From: an uncultured Clostridium sp.
GTDB taxonomy: Bacteria; Bacillota; Clostridia; TANB77; CAG-508
DNA: 64,000 nucleotides
Direction of reading: 5' to 3'
Assembly (NCBI GenBank): GCA_947570695.1
Contig: CANOVB010000001.1
Span: forward strand, 264,553 to 328,552
Shown: piece after piece, positions 16,451 through 26,864 of the stretch
How positions within the stretch are numbered: the stretch's first letter is position 1
Layout: each line of letters begins with the position of its first letter
Translations under genes and position numbers: made by a program
Notes under the pieces: generated by a model
The model's database searches: none
The model's input: only the letters and a program-made list of their open reading frames with translations
What the model was told of the DNA's origin: nothing

Positions 16451-16595
16451 TTGTATATTAAATATTATTCATTTTGGGTCTTTAGAAAGTACTTTGCAGT
16501 TTTAATAAATGAAGATTTATAATATATGAAATTTTGTAGATTTTTTTTGAAGTTTAATATATAATAAATTCATATTTATAAATGGGGAGATAAAA

Positions 16596-18501
16596 ATGAA
16601 AAAGAAAACATTACAAATAATAATATTTTTTGTGTTTTTTTTACTATTGTTAAACATTAAATCTTATGCAGGATCACAGAAATGGAATTCATTGAATTAT
16701 GATGTAACAGTAAATTCAGATTGCAGTATGGATGTAGTAGAAACATGGGAAATTAAAATAAGTGAAACAAATACTTTATTTAAAGATTTTTATATTGATT
16801 CTTCAAAGTACTCTGAAATCACAGATGTAAGAGTTGTAAGAGTAGTAGATGGGGAAGAAGTTCCGTTAGATGAAATATTTGTAGAACAATATCATGTAGA
16901 TGATGGATGTTTTTATGCATTACAAACAGACTATAATAAATTTGAAATAGCATGGAATATAGGACTTGACAATTCAACTGCTACGAGAACTTATAAAATT
17001 TATTATACAGTTAATGATGTAGTAAAATTATATAATGATTGTTCAGAATTATATTGGCAATTTTTAGGTACTGATAATGAAATTTCAGGAAAAAATATTG
17101 CAGGAACAATAAAACTACCATATGAAGTAGATGATATAGAAAATCTTAAAGTATGGGCTCATGGTGATTTAAATGGAAATATTGAAAGAACAGATAGAGA
17201 TTTAGTTAAGTTTTCTATTAATAGTCTAAGTGAAAATACAATGTTAGAAGTTAGAGTAGTAATTGCAGAGGAGCAACCTTTTATAGGTGGTGCTTTAATA
17301 AATATTAATAAATTACCTGAAATATTAGAAGAAGAACAAAGGTGGGCAGATGAAGCTAATTATAAAAGAGAATTTTGGAAAAAGATGATTTTTATAGTTA
17401 TTGGAGCAAATGCTTTAGTTTTTGCGTTGTGTTTTATTAAAGCAATAAAAATAATAAAAAAAGGTAAAGAGTTAAAAAAAGTTTATAAATACCCTGAATA
17501 TGATATAGATTACTTTAGAGAGGTTCCAGATGAAGAAAATGCCTCTCCTGCAAGAGCTTCATTTTTGTATAGCGGAAAAGATAATAATTGCCCAAATGCA
17601 GTAGACATATCTAAAGTATTTGCAGCGACAATTTTAGATTTATCTTTGAAAAAAATGGTTGAATTTGAGCCTTTAGATGAAAAAAATATTAAAATAAAAA
17701 TTAATCAAAATGCAAATAATGAAAATTTACCAGAAGATGAAAAAATTATATTTTCTATATTAAAAAGTGCAGTAGGAGAGAAAGAGGGAATAACAACAAA
17801 AGAATTTTCAAAATATGCGAGAAAAAATTATGAGAGTGTATATACCAAATTGGAGAAATTACATTTAATTGTTACAGATTACGAGAAAGAAAAGGGAAAT
17901 TTAGACGAAGAAAGACGTAAAATTCGTAGCAAGATTGTAAATAGAGAATGGATATATATAATAATTGGAATGCTTTTGATAATGCTTATTCCATTCATGT
18001 TATTTCTTGTTGGAATTTATGCAGGAATAATAATATTATTAATTGTAAATGGAATGAATATTTCAAAAGTAGGAAAATTATCAAATGAAGGATTTTATGA
18101 AACCAAAAGATGGGTAGCTCTTAAAAAATATATGGAAGACTATTCTTTATTAAAAGAAAAAACTGTTCCAGATATTGTTTTATGGGAAAAATTTTTAGTT
18201 TATGCAACAACATTTGGAATTTCTAAAAAAGTTATAGAACAATTAAAAGTTGTTCATCCAGAAATGTTTATGTCTGATAACACTAATATGGTATATAATA
18301 GATATGCATATTGGTATATAATATCTAATAATAATTTTGGAACAGATTGTTTTAATAGTTTTAGTTCTGGATTAGAAAAAGTATATAGTAATGCGGCATC
18401 AGCCTATAGCTCAGCTCATTCTAGTGGAAGCGGAAGTGGCGGAGGCTTCTCAGGAGGCGGCGGAGGCCGGAGGCGGTGGAGGCGGCTGCGGTGGTCGTTA
18501 A
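16596..18501 (+). pseudogene. DUF2207 membrane protein with a frameshift in its Gly-rich tail
   Basis: The protein has a signal peptide (residues 1-25), an extracellular DUF2207 domain (about 30-230), a membrane helix near 268-288, a cytoplasmic part, two close helices near 450-490 and a C-terminal SGSGSGGGFSGGGGG tail. DUF2207 proteins normally end in a long poly-Gly tail. Here one extra C at 18467/18468 shifts the frame, giving RRRWRRLRWSLKYI and a stop at 18512. Removing it continues the Gly run and ends GCGGR at TAA 18499-18501. Only the last few residues are affected, so the product may still work. GGGGAGA precedes the ATG. Function of the family is unclear; membrane or cell-envelope roles are assumed. 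Confidence 0.88.
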
Positions 18502-18576
18502 AATATATCTAAAATTCCGTAAAATAATAAAAACAAAAGAAGTTTACAAAACAAATGCAAATATTCCTAAAAAAGG

Positions 18577-18605
18577 TTGATTTTTTTAGAAAAATATAGT
18601 AAAAT
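18577..18605 (+). promoter_or_regulatory. Promoter for the 38-residue small ORF
   Basis: TTGATT (18577-18582), 17 bp, TAAAAT (18600-18605), 36 bp before the small start codon. Confidence 0.55.
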
Positions 18606-18641
18606 TTCTAATAGTGTAAATAAATGAAAGGGAAATTAGAA

Positions 18642-18758
18642 ATGATAATAAAAAATAGCTTAAAAAAAATAAGAAATAAATTAAATTTAAATTTTAAAGC
18701 TATTTTTTATTCAATAGTTTTATTTACATTTTCAATTTTTAAAGTTAATAATTTTTAG
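18642..18758 (+). CDS. Small hydrophobic peptide (38 residues)
   Basis: A short frame with promoter, GAAAGGGA ribosome site, ATG and TAG, followed 6 bases later by a strong terminator. It therefore has all parts of an independent transcription unit. The product has a basic start (MIIKNSLKKIRNK) and a hydrophobic second half (AIFYSIVLFTFSIF), like a single-helix membrane peptide or a toxin-like small protein. No family is recognised. It could instead be a non-coding RNA with a chance frame. Confidence 0.5.
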   Translation: MIIKNSLKKIRNKLNLNFKAIFYSIVLFTFSIFKVNNF

Positions 18759-18763
18759 ACTAA

Positions 18764-18792
18764 AAAACACTAAATTTATTTAGTGTTTTTTT
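18764..18792 (+). terminator. Terminator of the small ORF
   Basis: AACACTAAA pairs with TTTAGTGTT around TTTAT-type loop bases, followed by a T run. Confidence 0.88.
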
Positions 18793-18862
18793 ATAAAAAC
18801 TAAAATTGATAATGTAATCTAATTTTTCTTTAAATATAAAATTATAAAGAAAGGGCAGAAAG

Positions 18863-19930
18863 ATGGTTGGATATTTAGTACTAGAAAATGGTGAAATTTT
18901 TGAAGGAGAAAGAATAGGATATAATGTAGATACAGCTTGCGAAGTAGTATTTAATACTGGAATGGCAGGGTATATTGAAACTTTTACAGATCCTTCTTAT
19001 GCAGGACAAGGTATAGTAATGACTTATCCATTAATTGGAAATTACGGAATTATACCAGAGGATACAGAATCAGACGAAATTTGGGCAAAAGCAATATTCA
19101 TACACGAGCTTGCTGAATTTGAAAGTAATTTTAGAACTAAATGTAATCTTGAAAAATTTTTAAGAGATTATAAAATTCCTGGTTTAACAAATGTGAATAC
19201 AAGAAAGTTAACCAAAATACTTAGAGATGCAGGAACAATGAGAGGATACATTACTTCAAGTATTAATGATATTGATGAAATAATGAAAAAAATAAAAGAA
19301 TATGAAATTGGAAAAATTGTTGAAAAGGTTAGCTCAAAAGAAATCAAAGTTTATGGAAAAGGAAAGAAAAATAAAGTAGCTTTATTAGATTATGGATTTA
19401 AACATAATATAGTTAATTCACTTTTAAAAAGAGATTGTGAAGTAACTACTTTTCCTGCAAATACTCCAGCAGAAAAGATAATTGAAATGAACCCAGATGG
19501 AATAATGCTTTCAAATGGACCTGGAGATCCTAAAGACTGCGAATTCCAAATTAAAGTTGTAAAAAAATTGTATGATACAAATATTCCTATTTTAGGAATT
19601 TGCTTGGGGCATCAATTAATGGGAATTGCAACAGGTTCAAGAACTGCTAAGTTAAAATATGGGCATAGAGGACCAAATCATCCAGTAAAAGATTTAAAAG
19701 ATGGAAGAGTTCATATTACATCACAAAATCATGGATATTATATATTAGAAGAAAGCGTAAACAAGAATATAGCTGAAGTATCACATATAAGTTTAAATGA
19801 TGGAACTGTCGAAGGATTAAAATATAAAAATAAAAAGATATTTACAGTACAATTTCACCCAGAAGCGTGTCCAGGACCAGAAGATACAGCATATATTTTT
19901 GATGAATTTATAAAGTTAATGACCAATTAA
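18863..19930 (+). CDS. carA: Carbamoyl-phosphate synthase small subunit
   Basis: A 355-residue glutaminase subunit that releases ammonia from glutamine for carbamoyl phosphate, feeding pyrimidine and arginine synthesis. The N-terminal CarA domain is at about 3-135 (GMAGYIETFTDPSYAGQ). The class I amidotransferase domain carries C247 (GICLGHQLMG), H332 and E334 (FHPEACPGP). AAAGGGCAG precedes the ATG. It is followed by carB after a leader containing stable hairpins. Confidence 0.98.
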   Translation: MVGYLVLENGEIFEGERIGYNVDTACEVVFNTGMAGYIETFTDPSYAGQGIVMTYPLIGNYGIIPEDTESDEIWAKAIFIHELAEFESNFRTKCNLEKFLRDYKIPGLTNVNTRKLTKILRDAGTMRGYITSSINDIDEIMKKIKEYEIGKIVEKVSSKEIKVYGKGKKNKVALLDYGFKHNIVNSLLKRDCEVTTFPANTPAEKIIEMNPDGIMLSNGPGDPKDCEFQIKVVKKLYDTNIPILGICLGHQLMGIATGSRTAKLKYGHRGPNHPVKDLKDGRVHITSQNHGYYILEESVNKNIAEVSHISLNDGTVEGLKYKNKKIFTVQFHPEACPGPEDTAYIFDEFIKLMTN

Positions 19931-19937
19931 TTAGGGA

Positions 19938-20056
19938 TGTTATTTAATGGACATTTTTGCCCATTAAATAACAGATGTCTAAAATAATAATTAGAAAAAT
20001 AAATATATGTATAAAAGCGGACAAAGATGTCCATTAACAAACGCCCCTAAAGGGAC
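19938..20056 (+). promoter_or_regulatory. carA-carB intergenic hairpins
   Basis: TGTTATTTAATGG and CCATTAAATAACA form a 13-bp perfect stem (19938-19973) without a T run. GGACA AAG TGTCC-like pairing near 20021-20036 forms a second small hairpin before the carB ribosome site. They may control or process readthrough into carB. No match to a PyrR-binding loop is evident. Confidence 0.5.
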
Positions 20057-20072
20057 AAAAGGAGAGATAAAT

Positions 20073-23000
20073 ATGCCAAAAAATAAATCAATTAAAAAAG
20101 TTTTAGTTATTGGATCAGGACCAATTATAATAGGTCAAGCAGCAGAGTTTGATTATGCAGGAACTCAAGCTTGTAGAGAACTAAAAAAAGAGGGAATTGA
20201 AGTAGTTTTAATTAATTCTAATCCTGCTACAATTATGACTGATAAAAATATGGCTGATAAAATTTATATAGAACCTCTTACTGTTCAAACTGTTAAGAAA
20301 ATAATTGATATAGAAAAACCAGATAGTATACTTCCAAACTTAGGTGGACAAACAGGACTTAATCTTGCAATGGAACTTGCTGAATCAGGTTTCTTAAAAG
20401 AAAAGAATGTAAGACTTTTAGGTACAGGTGTGGAAGGTATAAGAAATGCAGAAGATAGACAATGCTTTAAAGATATGATGGAATCTATAAATGAACCTTG
20501 TATTGCAAGTAAAGTAGTTCATACAGTAGAAGATGCTGTAGAATTTACAAAAGAAATTGGTTTACCAGTAATAATTAGACCTGCATACACATTAGGTGGT
20601 ACTGGTGGTGGTATTGCCAATACAATGACTGAATTAGAGGAAATCGCTGGTTCTGGTATAAGAATGTCAAGAGTAAATGAAATATTAGTTGAAAAATGTA
20701 TTACAGGGTGGAAAGAAATAGAATATGAAGTAATGAGAGATAGCAAAGGAAATTGTATTACTATATGTAATATGGAAAATATTGATCCAGTTGGTGTACA
20801 TACAGGTGACAGTATAGTTGTTGCTCCATCTCAAACATTATCAGATAAAGAATATCAAATGCTTAGAACTTCAGCAATAAAAATAATTTCTGCATTAAAA
20901 ATTGAAGGTGGATGTAATGTTCAATTTGCATTAAATCCAACAAGCTTTGAATATGCAGTAATTGAAGTTAATCCTAGAGTTAGCCGCTCATCAGCTTTAG
21001 CTTCAAAAGCAACTGGATATCCGATTGCAAAGGTTGCAAGTAAAATAGCACTTGGATATACATTAGATGAAATAAAAAATGAGGTAACTCAGAAAACATA
21101 TGCATGTTTTGAACCAGTACTTGATTATGCTGTTGTAAAAATACCAAAATGGCCATTTAAAAAATTCTTAACAGCAAGTAGAGTGCTAGGAACACAAATG
21201 AAAGCTACTGGAGAAGTTATGGCTATAGCACCTAATTTAGAAGCTGCTTTAATGAAAGCTATACGTTCATTAGAAGAAAATGTTGAATATCTAAGATTAG
21301 ATAAATTAAAAGAGTTAGAAAAACCAGAATTAGAAGAAAGATTAAAGATTGTTGATAATGAAAGAATTTTTGTTATAGCAGAAGCTATAAGAAAAGAAAT
21401 ATCTGTTCAAAGAATTCATGAGATTACAACTATTGATAGATTTTTTATAGGAATTGTTTATAAATTAGTAAAAATGGAAAGAGAACTAGAAATAAATCAA
21501 ATGAATTCTAAAATGCTTGAAAAAGCTAAAAAAATGGGATTTACAGATAAAGTTATAGCAAAACTTTCAGGAAAAACAGAAGCGGAAATTAAAGAATTAC
21601 GTAAGAAAAATGGAATTGTAGCAAACTTTAAAATGGTTGATACTTGTAGTGCTGAATTTGAAGCACAAACTCCATACTATTATTCAAGTTATGATGATGA
21701 AAATGAAGCAAAGGAAACTAATAAAAAGAAAGTAATGGTATTAGGGTCTGGACCAATAAGAATAGGACAAGGTATAGAGTTCGATTATTGTAGCGTTCAC
21801 GGTGTTTGGGCTTTAAAAAAACAGGGATTTGAAACAATAATCGTAAATAATAATCCAGAAACAGTAAGTACAGATTTTGATATTGCAGATAAATTATATT
21901 TTGAACCTTTAACAGCAGAAGATGTTGAAAATATAGTAAATGTTGAAAAACCTTATGGTGCAATAGTACAATTTGGTGGACAAACAGCTATAAAATTAAC
22001 TAAAGCTTTATCAGAAATGGGTGTTCAAATATTAGGAACACAAGAAGTTGATATGGATAGAGCAGAAGATAGAAAAGAATTTGATGAAGCATTATCAAAT
22101 TGTGGAATTTTAAGACCAAAAGGAAATACAATTTATACTGTTGAAGAAGCAAAACGTGTTGCAAATTATTTAGGATATCCAGTTCTTGTTAGACCTTCTT
22201 ATGTTTTAGGTGGACAGGGAATGGCAATAGCTTATGATGATAATGAAATAGAAGAATATGTAAATGAGATAAATACAATAGCTCAAGAACATCCTATTTT
22301 AGTTGATAAATATATATTAGGTAGAGAAGTTGAAGTAGATGCTATATGTGATGGAGAAGACATTTTAATTCCTGGTATAATGGAACACTTAGAAAGAGCG
22401 GGAATTCACTCAGGAGATAGTATTTCAGTATATCCAACACAGAATGTTGAAAAAGAACAAGAAGATACAATTATAAAATATACAGAAAGAATTGCTAAAG
22501 AACTTAATATAATAGGAATTTTAAATATTCAATTTATTATAAGTGAAGGAGAGGTTTATATAATAGAAGTAAATCCTCGTTCAAGTAGAACAGTTCCTTA
22601 CATAAGCAAAGTTACAAATCTTCCAATGATAGATATAGCAACAAATGTAATTTTAGGTAAAAAATTGAAAGATTTAGGATATGGAACAGGATTGTATAAA
22701 AAGAGTGATTATATATGTGTAAAAATGCCAGTGTTTTCATTTGAAAAAATAAAAAATGCAGATACTTCATTAGGACCTGAAATGAAGTCAACAGGAGAGG
22801 TTTTAGGAGTATCTAAAAAGTTTGAAAATGCAGTATTAAAAGCATTTATAGGAAGTGGAGCAAATGTATCTACAAAAGGCTCTATATTAATAACTGTAAG
22901 AGATAAAGATAAAGAAGAAATGTTACCACTTGCAAAGAAATTTAAAGATAAAGGATTTTCAATATATGCAACAGTTGGAACTGCAAAATTTCTAAGAACT

Positions 23001-23270
23001 AATGGAGTAGAATCAACAATTATTGAAAAATTGTGGGAAGGTACAAATAGTATTATTGATTTAATTGAATCTGGAAAAATTAATTTTGTTATTAATACTC
23101 CAACAAAAGGAAAACAGTCAAATAGAGATGGATTTAAAATTAGAAGAATGGCAGCCGAATGTAAGATACCATGTTTTACTTCATTAGATACTGTGAATGC
23201 TCTATATCAAGCTATTGAAGATGAAACTACTGAAGATGATTTAATACCTATTGATATTACTGAAATTTAA
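20073..23270 (+). CDS. carB: Carbamoyl-phosphate synthase large subunit
   Basis: A protein of about 1065 residues that makes carbamoyl phosphate from bicarbonate, ATP and CarA-derived ammonia. It shows two homologous ATP-grasp halves (KKVLVIGSGPIIIGQAAEFDYAG at the start; KKVMVLGSGPIRIGQGIEFDYC near 570) and a C-terminal allosteric MGS-like domain (about 935-1065). The start at 20073 is chosen for AAAGGAGAG upstream and agreement with the family N-terminus; an in-frame ATG at 20007 would add 22 unrelated residues. Length and motifs are complete. Confidence 0.98.
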   Translation: MPKNKSIKKVLVIGSGPIIIGQAAEFDYAGTQACRELKKEGIEVVLINSNPATIMTDKNMADKIYIEPLTVQTVKKIIDIEKPDSILPNLGGQTGLNLAMELAESGFLKEKNVRLLGTGVEGIRNAEDRQCFKDMMESINEPCIASKVVHTVEDAVEFTKEIGLPVIIRPAYTLGGTGGGIANTMTELEEIAGSGIRMSRVNEILVEKCITGWKEIEYEVMRDSKGNCITICNMENIDPVGVHTGDSIVVAPSQTLSDKEYQMLRTSAIKIISALKIEGGCNVQFALNPTSFEYAVIEVNPRVSRSSALASKATGYPIAKVASKIALGYTLDEIKNEVTQKTYACFEPVLDYAVVKIPKWPFKKFLTASRVLGTQMKATGEVMAIAPNLEAALMKAIRSLEENVEYLRLDKLKELEKPELEERLKIVDNERIFVIAEAIRKEISVQRIHEITTIDRFFIGIVYKLVKMERELEINQMNSKMLEKAKKMGFTDKVIAKLSGKTEAEIKELRKKNGIVANFKMVDTCSAEFEAQTPYYYSSYDDENEAKETNKKKVMVLGSGPIRIGQGIEFDYCSVHGVWALKKQGFETIIVNNNPETVSTDFDIADKLYFEPLTAEDVENIVNVEKPYGAIVQFGGQTAIKLTKALSEMGVQILGTQEVDMDRAEDRKEFDEALSNCGILRPKGNTIYTVEEAKRVANYLGYPVLVRPSYVLGGQGMAIAYDDNEIEEYVNEINTIAQEHPILVDKYILGREVEVDAICDGEDILIPGIMEHLERAGIHSGDSISVYPTQNVEKEQEDTIIKYTERIAKELNIIGILNIQFIISEGEVYIIEVNPRSSRTVPYISKVTNLPMIDIATNVILGKKLKDLGYGTGLYKKSDYICVKMPVFSFEKIKNADTSLGPEMKSTGEVLGVSKKFENAVLKAFIGSGANVSTKGSILITVRDKDKEEMLPLAKKFKDKGFSIYATVGTAKFLRTNGVESTIIEKLWEGTNSIIDLIESGKINFVINTPTKGKQSNRDGFKIRRMAAECKIPCFTSLDTVNALYQAIEDETTEDDLIPIDITEI

Positions 23271-23295
23271 TTAATTATTTATTTTATTAATATAA

Positions 23296-23332
23296 AAACC
23301 ACTTGTAAATTTTTTACTAGTGGTTTTTTACA
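23296..23332 (+). terminator. Terminator of carAB
   Basis: AAAACCACT..TAAA pairs with TTTA..AGTGGTTTT, followed by T residues. Confidence 0.9.
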
Positions 23333-23385
23333 TATTAGATATTGCCATTTTTTATATTATAATATATGAAACTTATGTGACTATA

Positions 23386-23427
23386 TTGACTTTGAAAAAA
23401 AAGAAACATATAATTGTACTAGTACAA
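23386..23427 (+). promoter_or_regulatory. Promoter with palindromic GntR-type operator
   Basis: TTGACT (23386-23391), 17 bp, TATAAT (23409-23414). The perfect 14-bp palindrome TTGTACTAGTACAA (23414-23427) begins on the last base of the -10 box, so a bound repressor would block the promoter. The operon's own YtrA-type regulator (26431-26784) is the obvious candidate. The half-site TGTACT also appears before the second GntR/ABC operon. Confidence 0.75.
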
Positions 23428-23524
23428 ATAATACAATTTGAAAATAAATTCTAAAAATTAAGTATTAGAATTCAAGTTTTTTAGGGATTACAAAAAAATT
23501 GAATATAATTTGTGGGAGGTAACT

Positions 23525-24421
23525 ATGATTAAGATTAGCAATTTGAATAAAACATTTGGTAAAAAGAAAATTTTAGAAAATCTAAATTGCAATATCCAAA
23601 CTAATTCAATATATGGATTAATTGGGGCAAACGGCGCTGGAAAATCAACACTTTTAAGATTAATTAATGATGTGTTTAGAAAGGACTCAGGAAGTATACT
23701 TATTGATGGAGTAGAGGTAGAAAATAACGAGGAAATTAAACAAAGATTAGCTTTTTTACCTGATGATTTGTATATAGTGCCAAGTTATACATTAACAGAT
23801 ATGGCAAAATACTATAAATCAATGTATAAGAAATTTGATATGAAATATTTAGAAGAATTAGCTGATATTTTAAAATTAGATTTAAATACAAAATTAGATA
23901 ATTTTTCAAAAGGAATGAAAAGGCAATGCGCATTAATATGCATATTAGCCACAAATGCTGATTATATGTTTTTTGATGAAACTTTTGATGGGCTAGATCC
24001 AGTTGTAAGAAATTTAATGAAAAAGATTTTAGCAAAACAGATGTCTACAAAGAATACAACAATAGTTATGACAAGCCATAATTTAAGAGAGCTAGAAGAT
24101 ATTTGTGATAATTTAGGAGTTTTGTATAAAGGCGGAGTATTATTTGAGAGTGATATTGATACATTAAAAACAAACATGTTTAAAGTTCAAATATCATTAA
24201 AAGAAGAGTTTGATGAAGAGACTTTTAAAGATGTAAATCCAATTTCTTTCAAAAAAGTTGGAAGTGTTGCAACAATGATTTTTAAAGGAGAAAAAGATGA
24301 AATTGAGAAAAAGTTAAGAGAAAAATCTCCTTTAATTTTAGACTTTTTATCACTTACTTTAGAAGAAATATTTATTTATGAAATGGAGGTAATTGGGTAT
24401 GAGTTCAAACAAATTATTTAA
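23525..24421 (+). CDS. ABC transporter ATP-binding protein (YtrB-like)
   Basis: A 298-residue ATPase with Walker A GANGAGKST (about 35-43), signature FSKGMKRQ, Walker B YMFFDETFDGLDP and an H-loop TSHNLRELED. It powers the membrane protein encoded next. The start at 23525 follows GGGAGG; a frame start at 23510 lacks a ribosome site. The 3' end overlaps the permease gene by 23 bp. Operons of this kind, with a YtrA-family regulator, respond to cell-wall-active compounds in Bacillus; the substrate here is unknown. Confidence 0.92.
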   Translation: MIKISNLNKTFGKKKILENLNCNIQTNSIYGLIGANGAGKSTLLRLINDVFRKDSGSILIDGVEVENNEEIKQRLAFLPDDLYIVPSYTLTDMAKYYKSMYKKFDMKYLEELADILKLDLNTKLDNFSKGMKRQCALICILATNADYMFFDETFDGLDPVVRNLMKKILAKQMSTKNTTIVMTSHNLRELEDICDNLGVLYKGGVLFESDIDTLKTNMFKVQISLKEEFDEETFKDVNPISFKKVGSVATMIFKGEKDEIEKKLREKSPLILDFLSLTLEEIFIYEMEVIGYEFKQII

Positions 24422-26417
24422 TAAAAATTATGCTATACAAAATTTAAAAAAGTCAAAGGGAATTTTAATTATAATGCTTATAATAATTCCTATAATTACT
24501 CTATTTTGTTTATATAATCAAGATAATTCTAGATATGCAGAACCATGTGAAATGGCAATTTTAATTATAGCAAATTTGATAGGGGCATGTATAATACCAT
24601 TTATATTGTCAAATATTTTACTAGGATATGTCTATAAAAAAAGTAGTGTGGATTTTGTAAATTCTATGCCTATAACAAGAAAGAAAATATATTTAACAAA
24701 TATAATAACTGGTTTTTTATATATAATTTTACTACAATTAATAAACTTTATAGTATTAGCTATATATTTGTTTATTGCTAAAAATCCATTAACACTAATG
24801 GGAATGTTAATAGATAGTACAATAGTTATGACTTTTACTTATTTATTTATGTTTGCTCTTTCAAGTTTTGCATTAGCAATTTCAGGAAACAAATTTATAC
24901 AAGTTGTACTAATTATGTTATTATTGTTTCTAATACCATTTATGAGAATAATTACTTTTGAAGAGGTATTTGGTAGAGCTAATATAATTTTTGAGAATAA
25001 TACTAGTTATGTAAATGGATTTAGATTTGACGAAAATTCAATATTTTTGTTGCCTATAAATATAGTATATTCACTAACAATTCAAAATTCAATATATGAT
25101 GTATATTCTATATTAGGAACAGTTGCATTTACTATATTTTATGTTATAGTGGGAATGAAATTATTTGAAAAAAGAAAAATGGAGAATACAGGAAGTTCTT
25201 TTGAAAGTATAAAAACACATCTAATAGTGAAAGCATTAACTTTGTATCCTATGATCTCTTTATTAAAAATTGTTTTAAGAAGTTTAAGACTTCCTGAAAT
25301 AGTATTAATTATATTTTTGATATTTGTATATTACTTTGTATATGATTTAATAACTAGTAAAAAAGTAAAATTAAAAACAACAATACTTAGTTTTATAGCT
25401 TCAAGTGCTATTTTATTTATTATAATTTCTGGATTAAGTGCAATTAATGAAAAAATAACTGATGTTGAAAAGAAATTTGCTAGAGATGATGTAAAAAGTG
25501 TAGAACTTGAAATTAATTCATTATTTAATACTTATTATTATTCAAAAGCAAGTATTGCTATTGAAGATGAGAAAATTGTAAATTTAATTTTAGATGAGAT
25601 TAATGATGATATGGACAAAATGGGAATAAGAGTAACTTTGAAACTAAAATTAAAAAACAATCAAAATATAGAAGCTACTGCATTTTTAGATGAATATACA
25701 AGTAATAAAATTCTTGAGTATATAAATAAAGATAAAAATAAAATTAAAACTTTAGCAAATTTCTATAAATCAAAAGGTGATATGATAGTAACACTTAATA
25801 CATTTAGCTATGGTAATATAAATTTAAAAGGATATAAAGATTTACAAATAAATATTAACAATAGTTTGGAAAAATATTTTGATAAAGAAGTAGAAGATTA
25901 TATTGAGAATTATTTTATTAGTCAAAGTAATGATATGATGTATAACTCAGAATATTATTCAAGAAATTATATAACGATTTATTCTTATAAAAATCATGAA
26001 ATAGTATCTTTAAAAATGGATTTAGATAATTTACCAGAGATAGAAAAAGAGATTTTAAAAATAGTAAATGAGAAAGCAAGAAATAAAGTAATAGAAATAG
26101 AAAAAGATAAAAATAGTTTTTCATATAATACTTCTTTTACTTTTATAAAAAAGATGAAAGCCGAGGAAGATAGCCAAAATTATTATATTAATGTAGAAGA
26201 TACGAAAAAAATATTTAAATTTATAAAAGAAAATTATAAAGAAGAAGTAGATCCCGAAAGAGATTACTATGAAATTGAATGTAATAATTTTAGTTTTACA
26301 TTCTATACAAATGAGATAGAAAAAATAGAAGAAATTATAAAAAAATATGAAGGAAAAAATTTATTTGATTATGATATAGAAACTATAGATGCAAAAGGAA
26401 TTGTTCAAAATTTATAA
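24399..26417 (+). CDS. ABC-2 type permease with large extracytoplasmic/cytoplasmic tail (DUF6449-like)
   Basis: About 672 residues. Some six to eight hydrophobic helices occupy roughly residues 18-350 (for example IIMLIIIPIITLFCLY and IVLIIFLIFVYYFVY), followed by a long hydrophilic, Lys/Glu-rich C-terminal region of about 300 residues. This layout fits the permease of YtrA-associated ABC systems. ATG 24399 follows GGAGG by 9 bases. It overlaps the ATPase gene and is followed 13 bp later by the regulator, so the three are one operon. Confidence 0.8.
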   Translation: MSSNKLFNKNYAIQNLKKSKGILIIMLIIIPIITLFCLYNQDNSRYAEPCEMAILIIANLIGACIIPFILSNILLGYVYKKSSVDFVNSMPITRKKIYLTNIITGFLYIILLQLINFIVLAIYLFIAKNPLTLMGMLIDSTIVMTFTYLFMFALSSFALAISGNKFIQVVLIMLLLFLIPFMRIITFEEVFGRANIIFENNTSYVNGFRFDENSIFLLPINIVYSLTIQNSIYDVYSILGTVAFTIFYVIVGMKLFEKRKMENTGSSFESIKTHLIVKALTLYPMISLLKIVLRSLRLPEIVLIIFLIFVYYFVYDLITSKKVKLKTTILSFIASSAILFIIISGLSAINEKITDVEKKFARDDVKSVELEINSLFNTYYYSKASIAIEDEKIVNLILDEINDDMDKMGIRVTLKLKLKNNQNIEATAFLDEYTSNKILEYINKDKNKIKTLANFYKSKGDMIVTLNTFSYGNINLKGYKDLQININNSLEKYFDKEVEDYIENYFISQSNDMMYNSEYYSRNYITIYSYKNHEIVSLKMDLDNLPEIEKEILKIVNEKARNKVIEIEKDKNSFSYNTSFTFIKKMKAEEDSQNYYINVEDTKKIFKFIKENYKEEVDPERDYYEIECNNFSFTFYTNEIEKIEEIIKKYEGKNLFDYDIETIDAKGIVQNL

Positions 26418-26430
26418 AAGGAGGGATTAT

Positions 26431-26784
26431 ATGATAAATTTAGACTATCAGAGTAGAAAACCAATATATGAACAAATTGTTCAAGAAATTGAAAGATATG
26501 TTGCTTTGTCAATTTTAAAACCAGAAGAACAAATCCCTTCTATAAGAGACATGGCGACAGAACTTGGAGTAAACCCAAATACAGTGAAAAAAGCCTATTC
26601 TATATTAGAAAGTAGAGGAGTAATATCCACATATTCTACTAAAGGGACTTTTATTAGTAAGAAAATAGATTCTATTTTGGAAAAAACAATAAATGAAAAA
26701 ATAGAACAAATAAAAAAGTATATAGAAGAAATAGAAAACTATGGACTTACTAAAAAAGAAATTTTACAAAAAATAACAGAGTAA
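26431..26784 (+). CDS. GntR-family (YtrA subfamily) transcriptional regulator
   Basis: A 117-residue regulator. The winged helix-turn-helix occupies about residues 8-75 (PIYEQIVQEIERYVALSILKPEEQIPSIRDMATELGVNPNTVKKAYSILESRGVIST). A short helical C-terminal dimerisation segment replaces the usual large effector domain, which defines the YtrA subfamily. AAAGGAGGG gives the start at 26431. It is the last gene of the ABC operon and probably represses it through the palindrome at 23414-23427. Confidence 0.92.
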   Translation: MINLDYQSRKPIYEQIVQEIERYVALSILKPEEQIPSIRDMATELGVNPNTVKKAYSILESRGVISTYSTKGTFISKKIDSILEKTINEKIEQIKKYIEEIENYGLTKKEILQKITE

Positions 26785-26813
26785 AAAATACATCAAAAGT
26801 GACTGTCCGTAAT

Positions 26814-26864
26814 AAAAAAAATTGAAGAAAACTTTTATTAATAAAAGTTTTCTTCAATTTTTTT
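26814..26864 (+). terminator. Strong terminator of the ABC/GntR operon
   Basis: ATTGAAGAAAACTTTTAT pairs perfectly with ATAAAAGTTTTCTTCAAT, followed by TTTTTTT. Confidence 0.96.
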
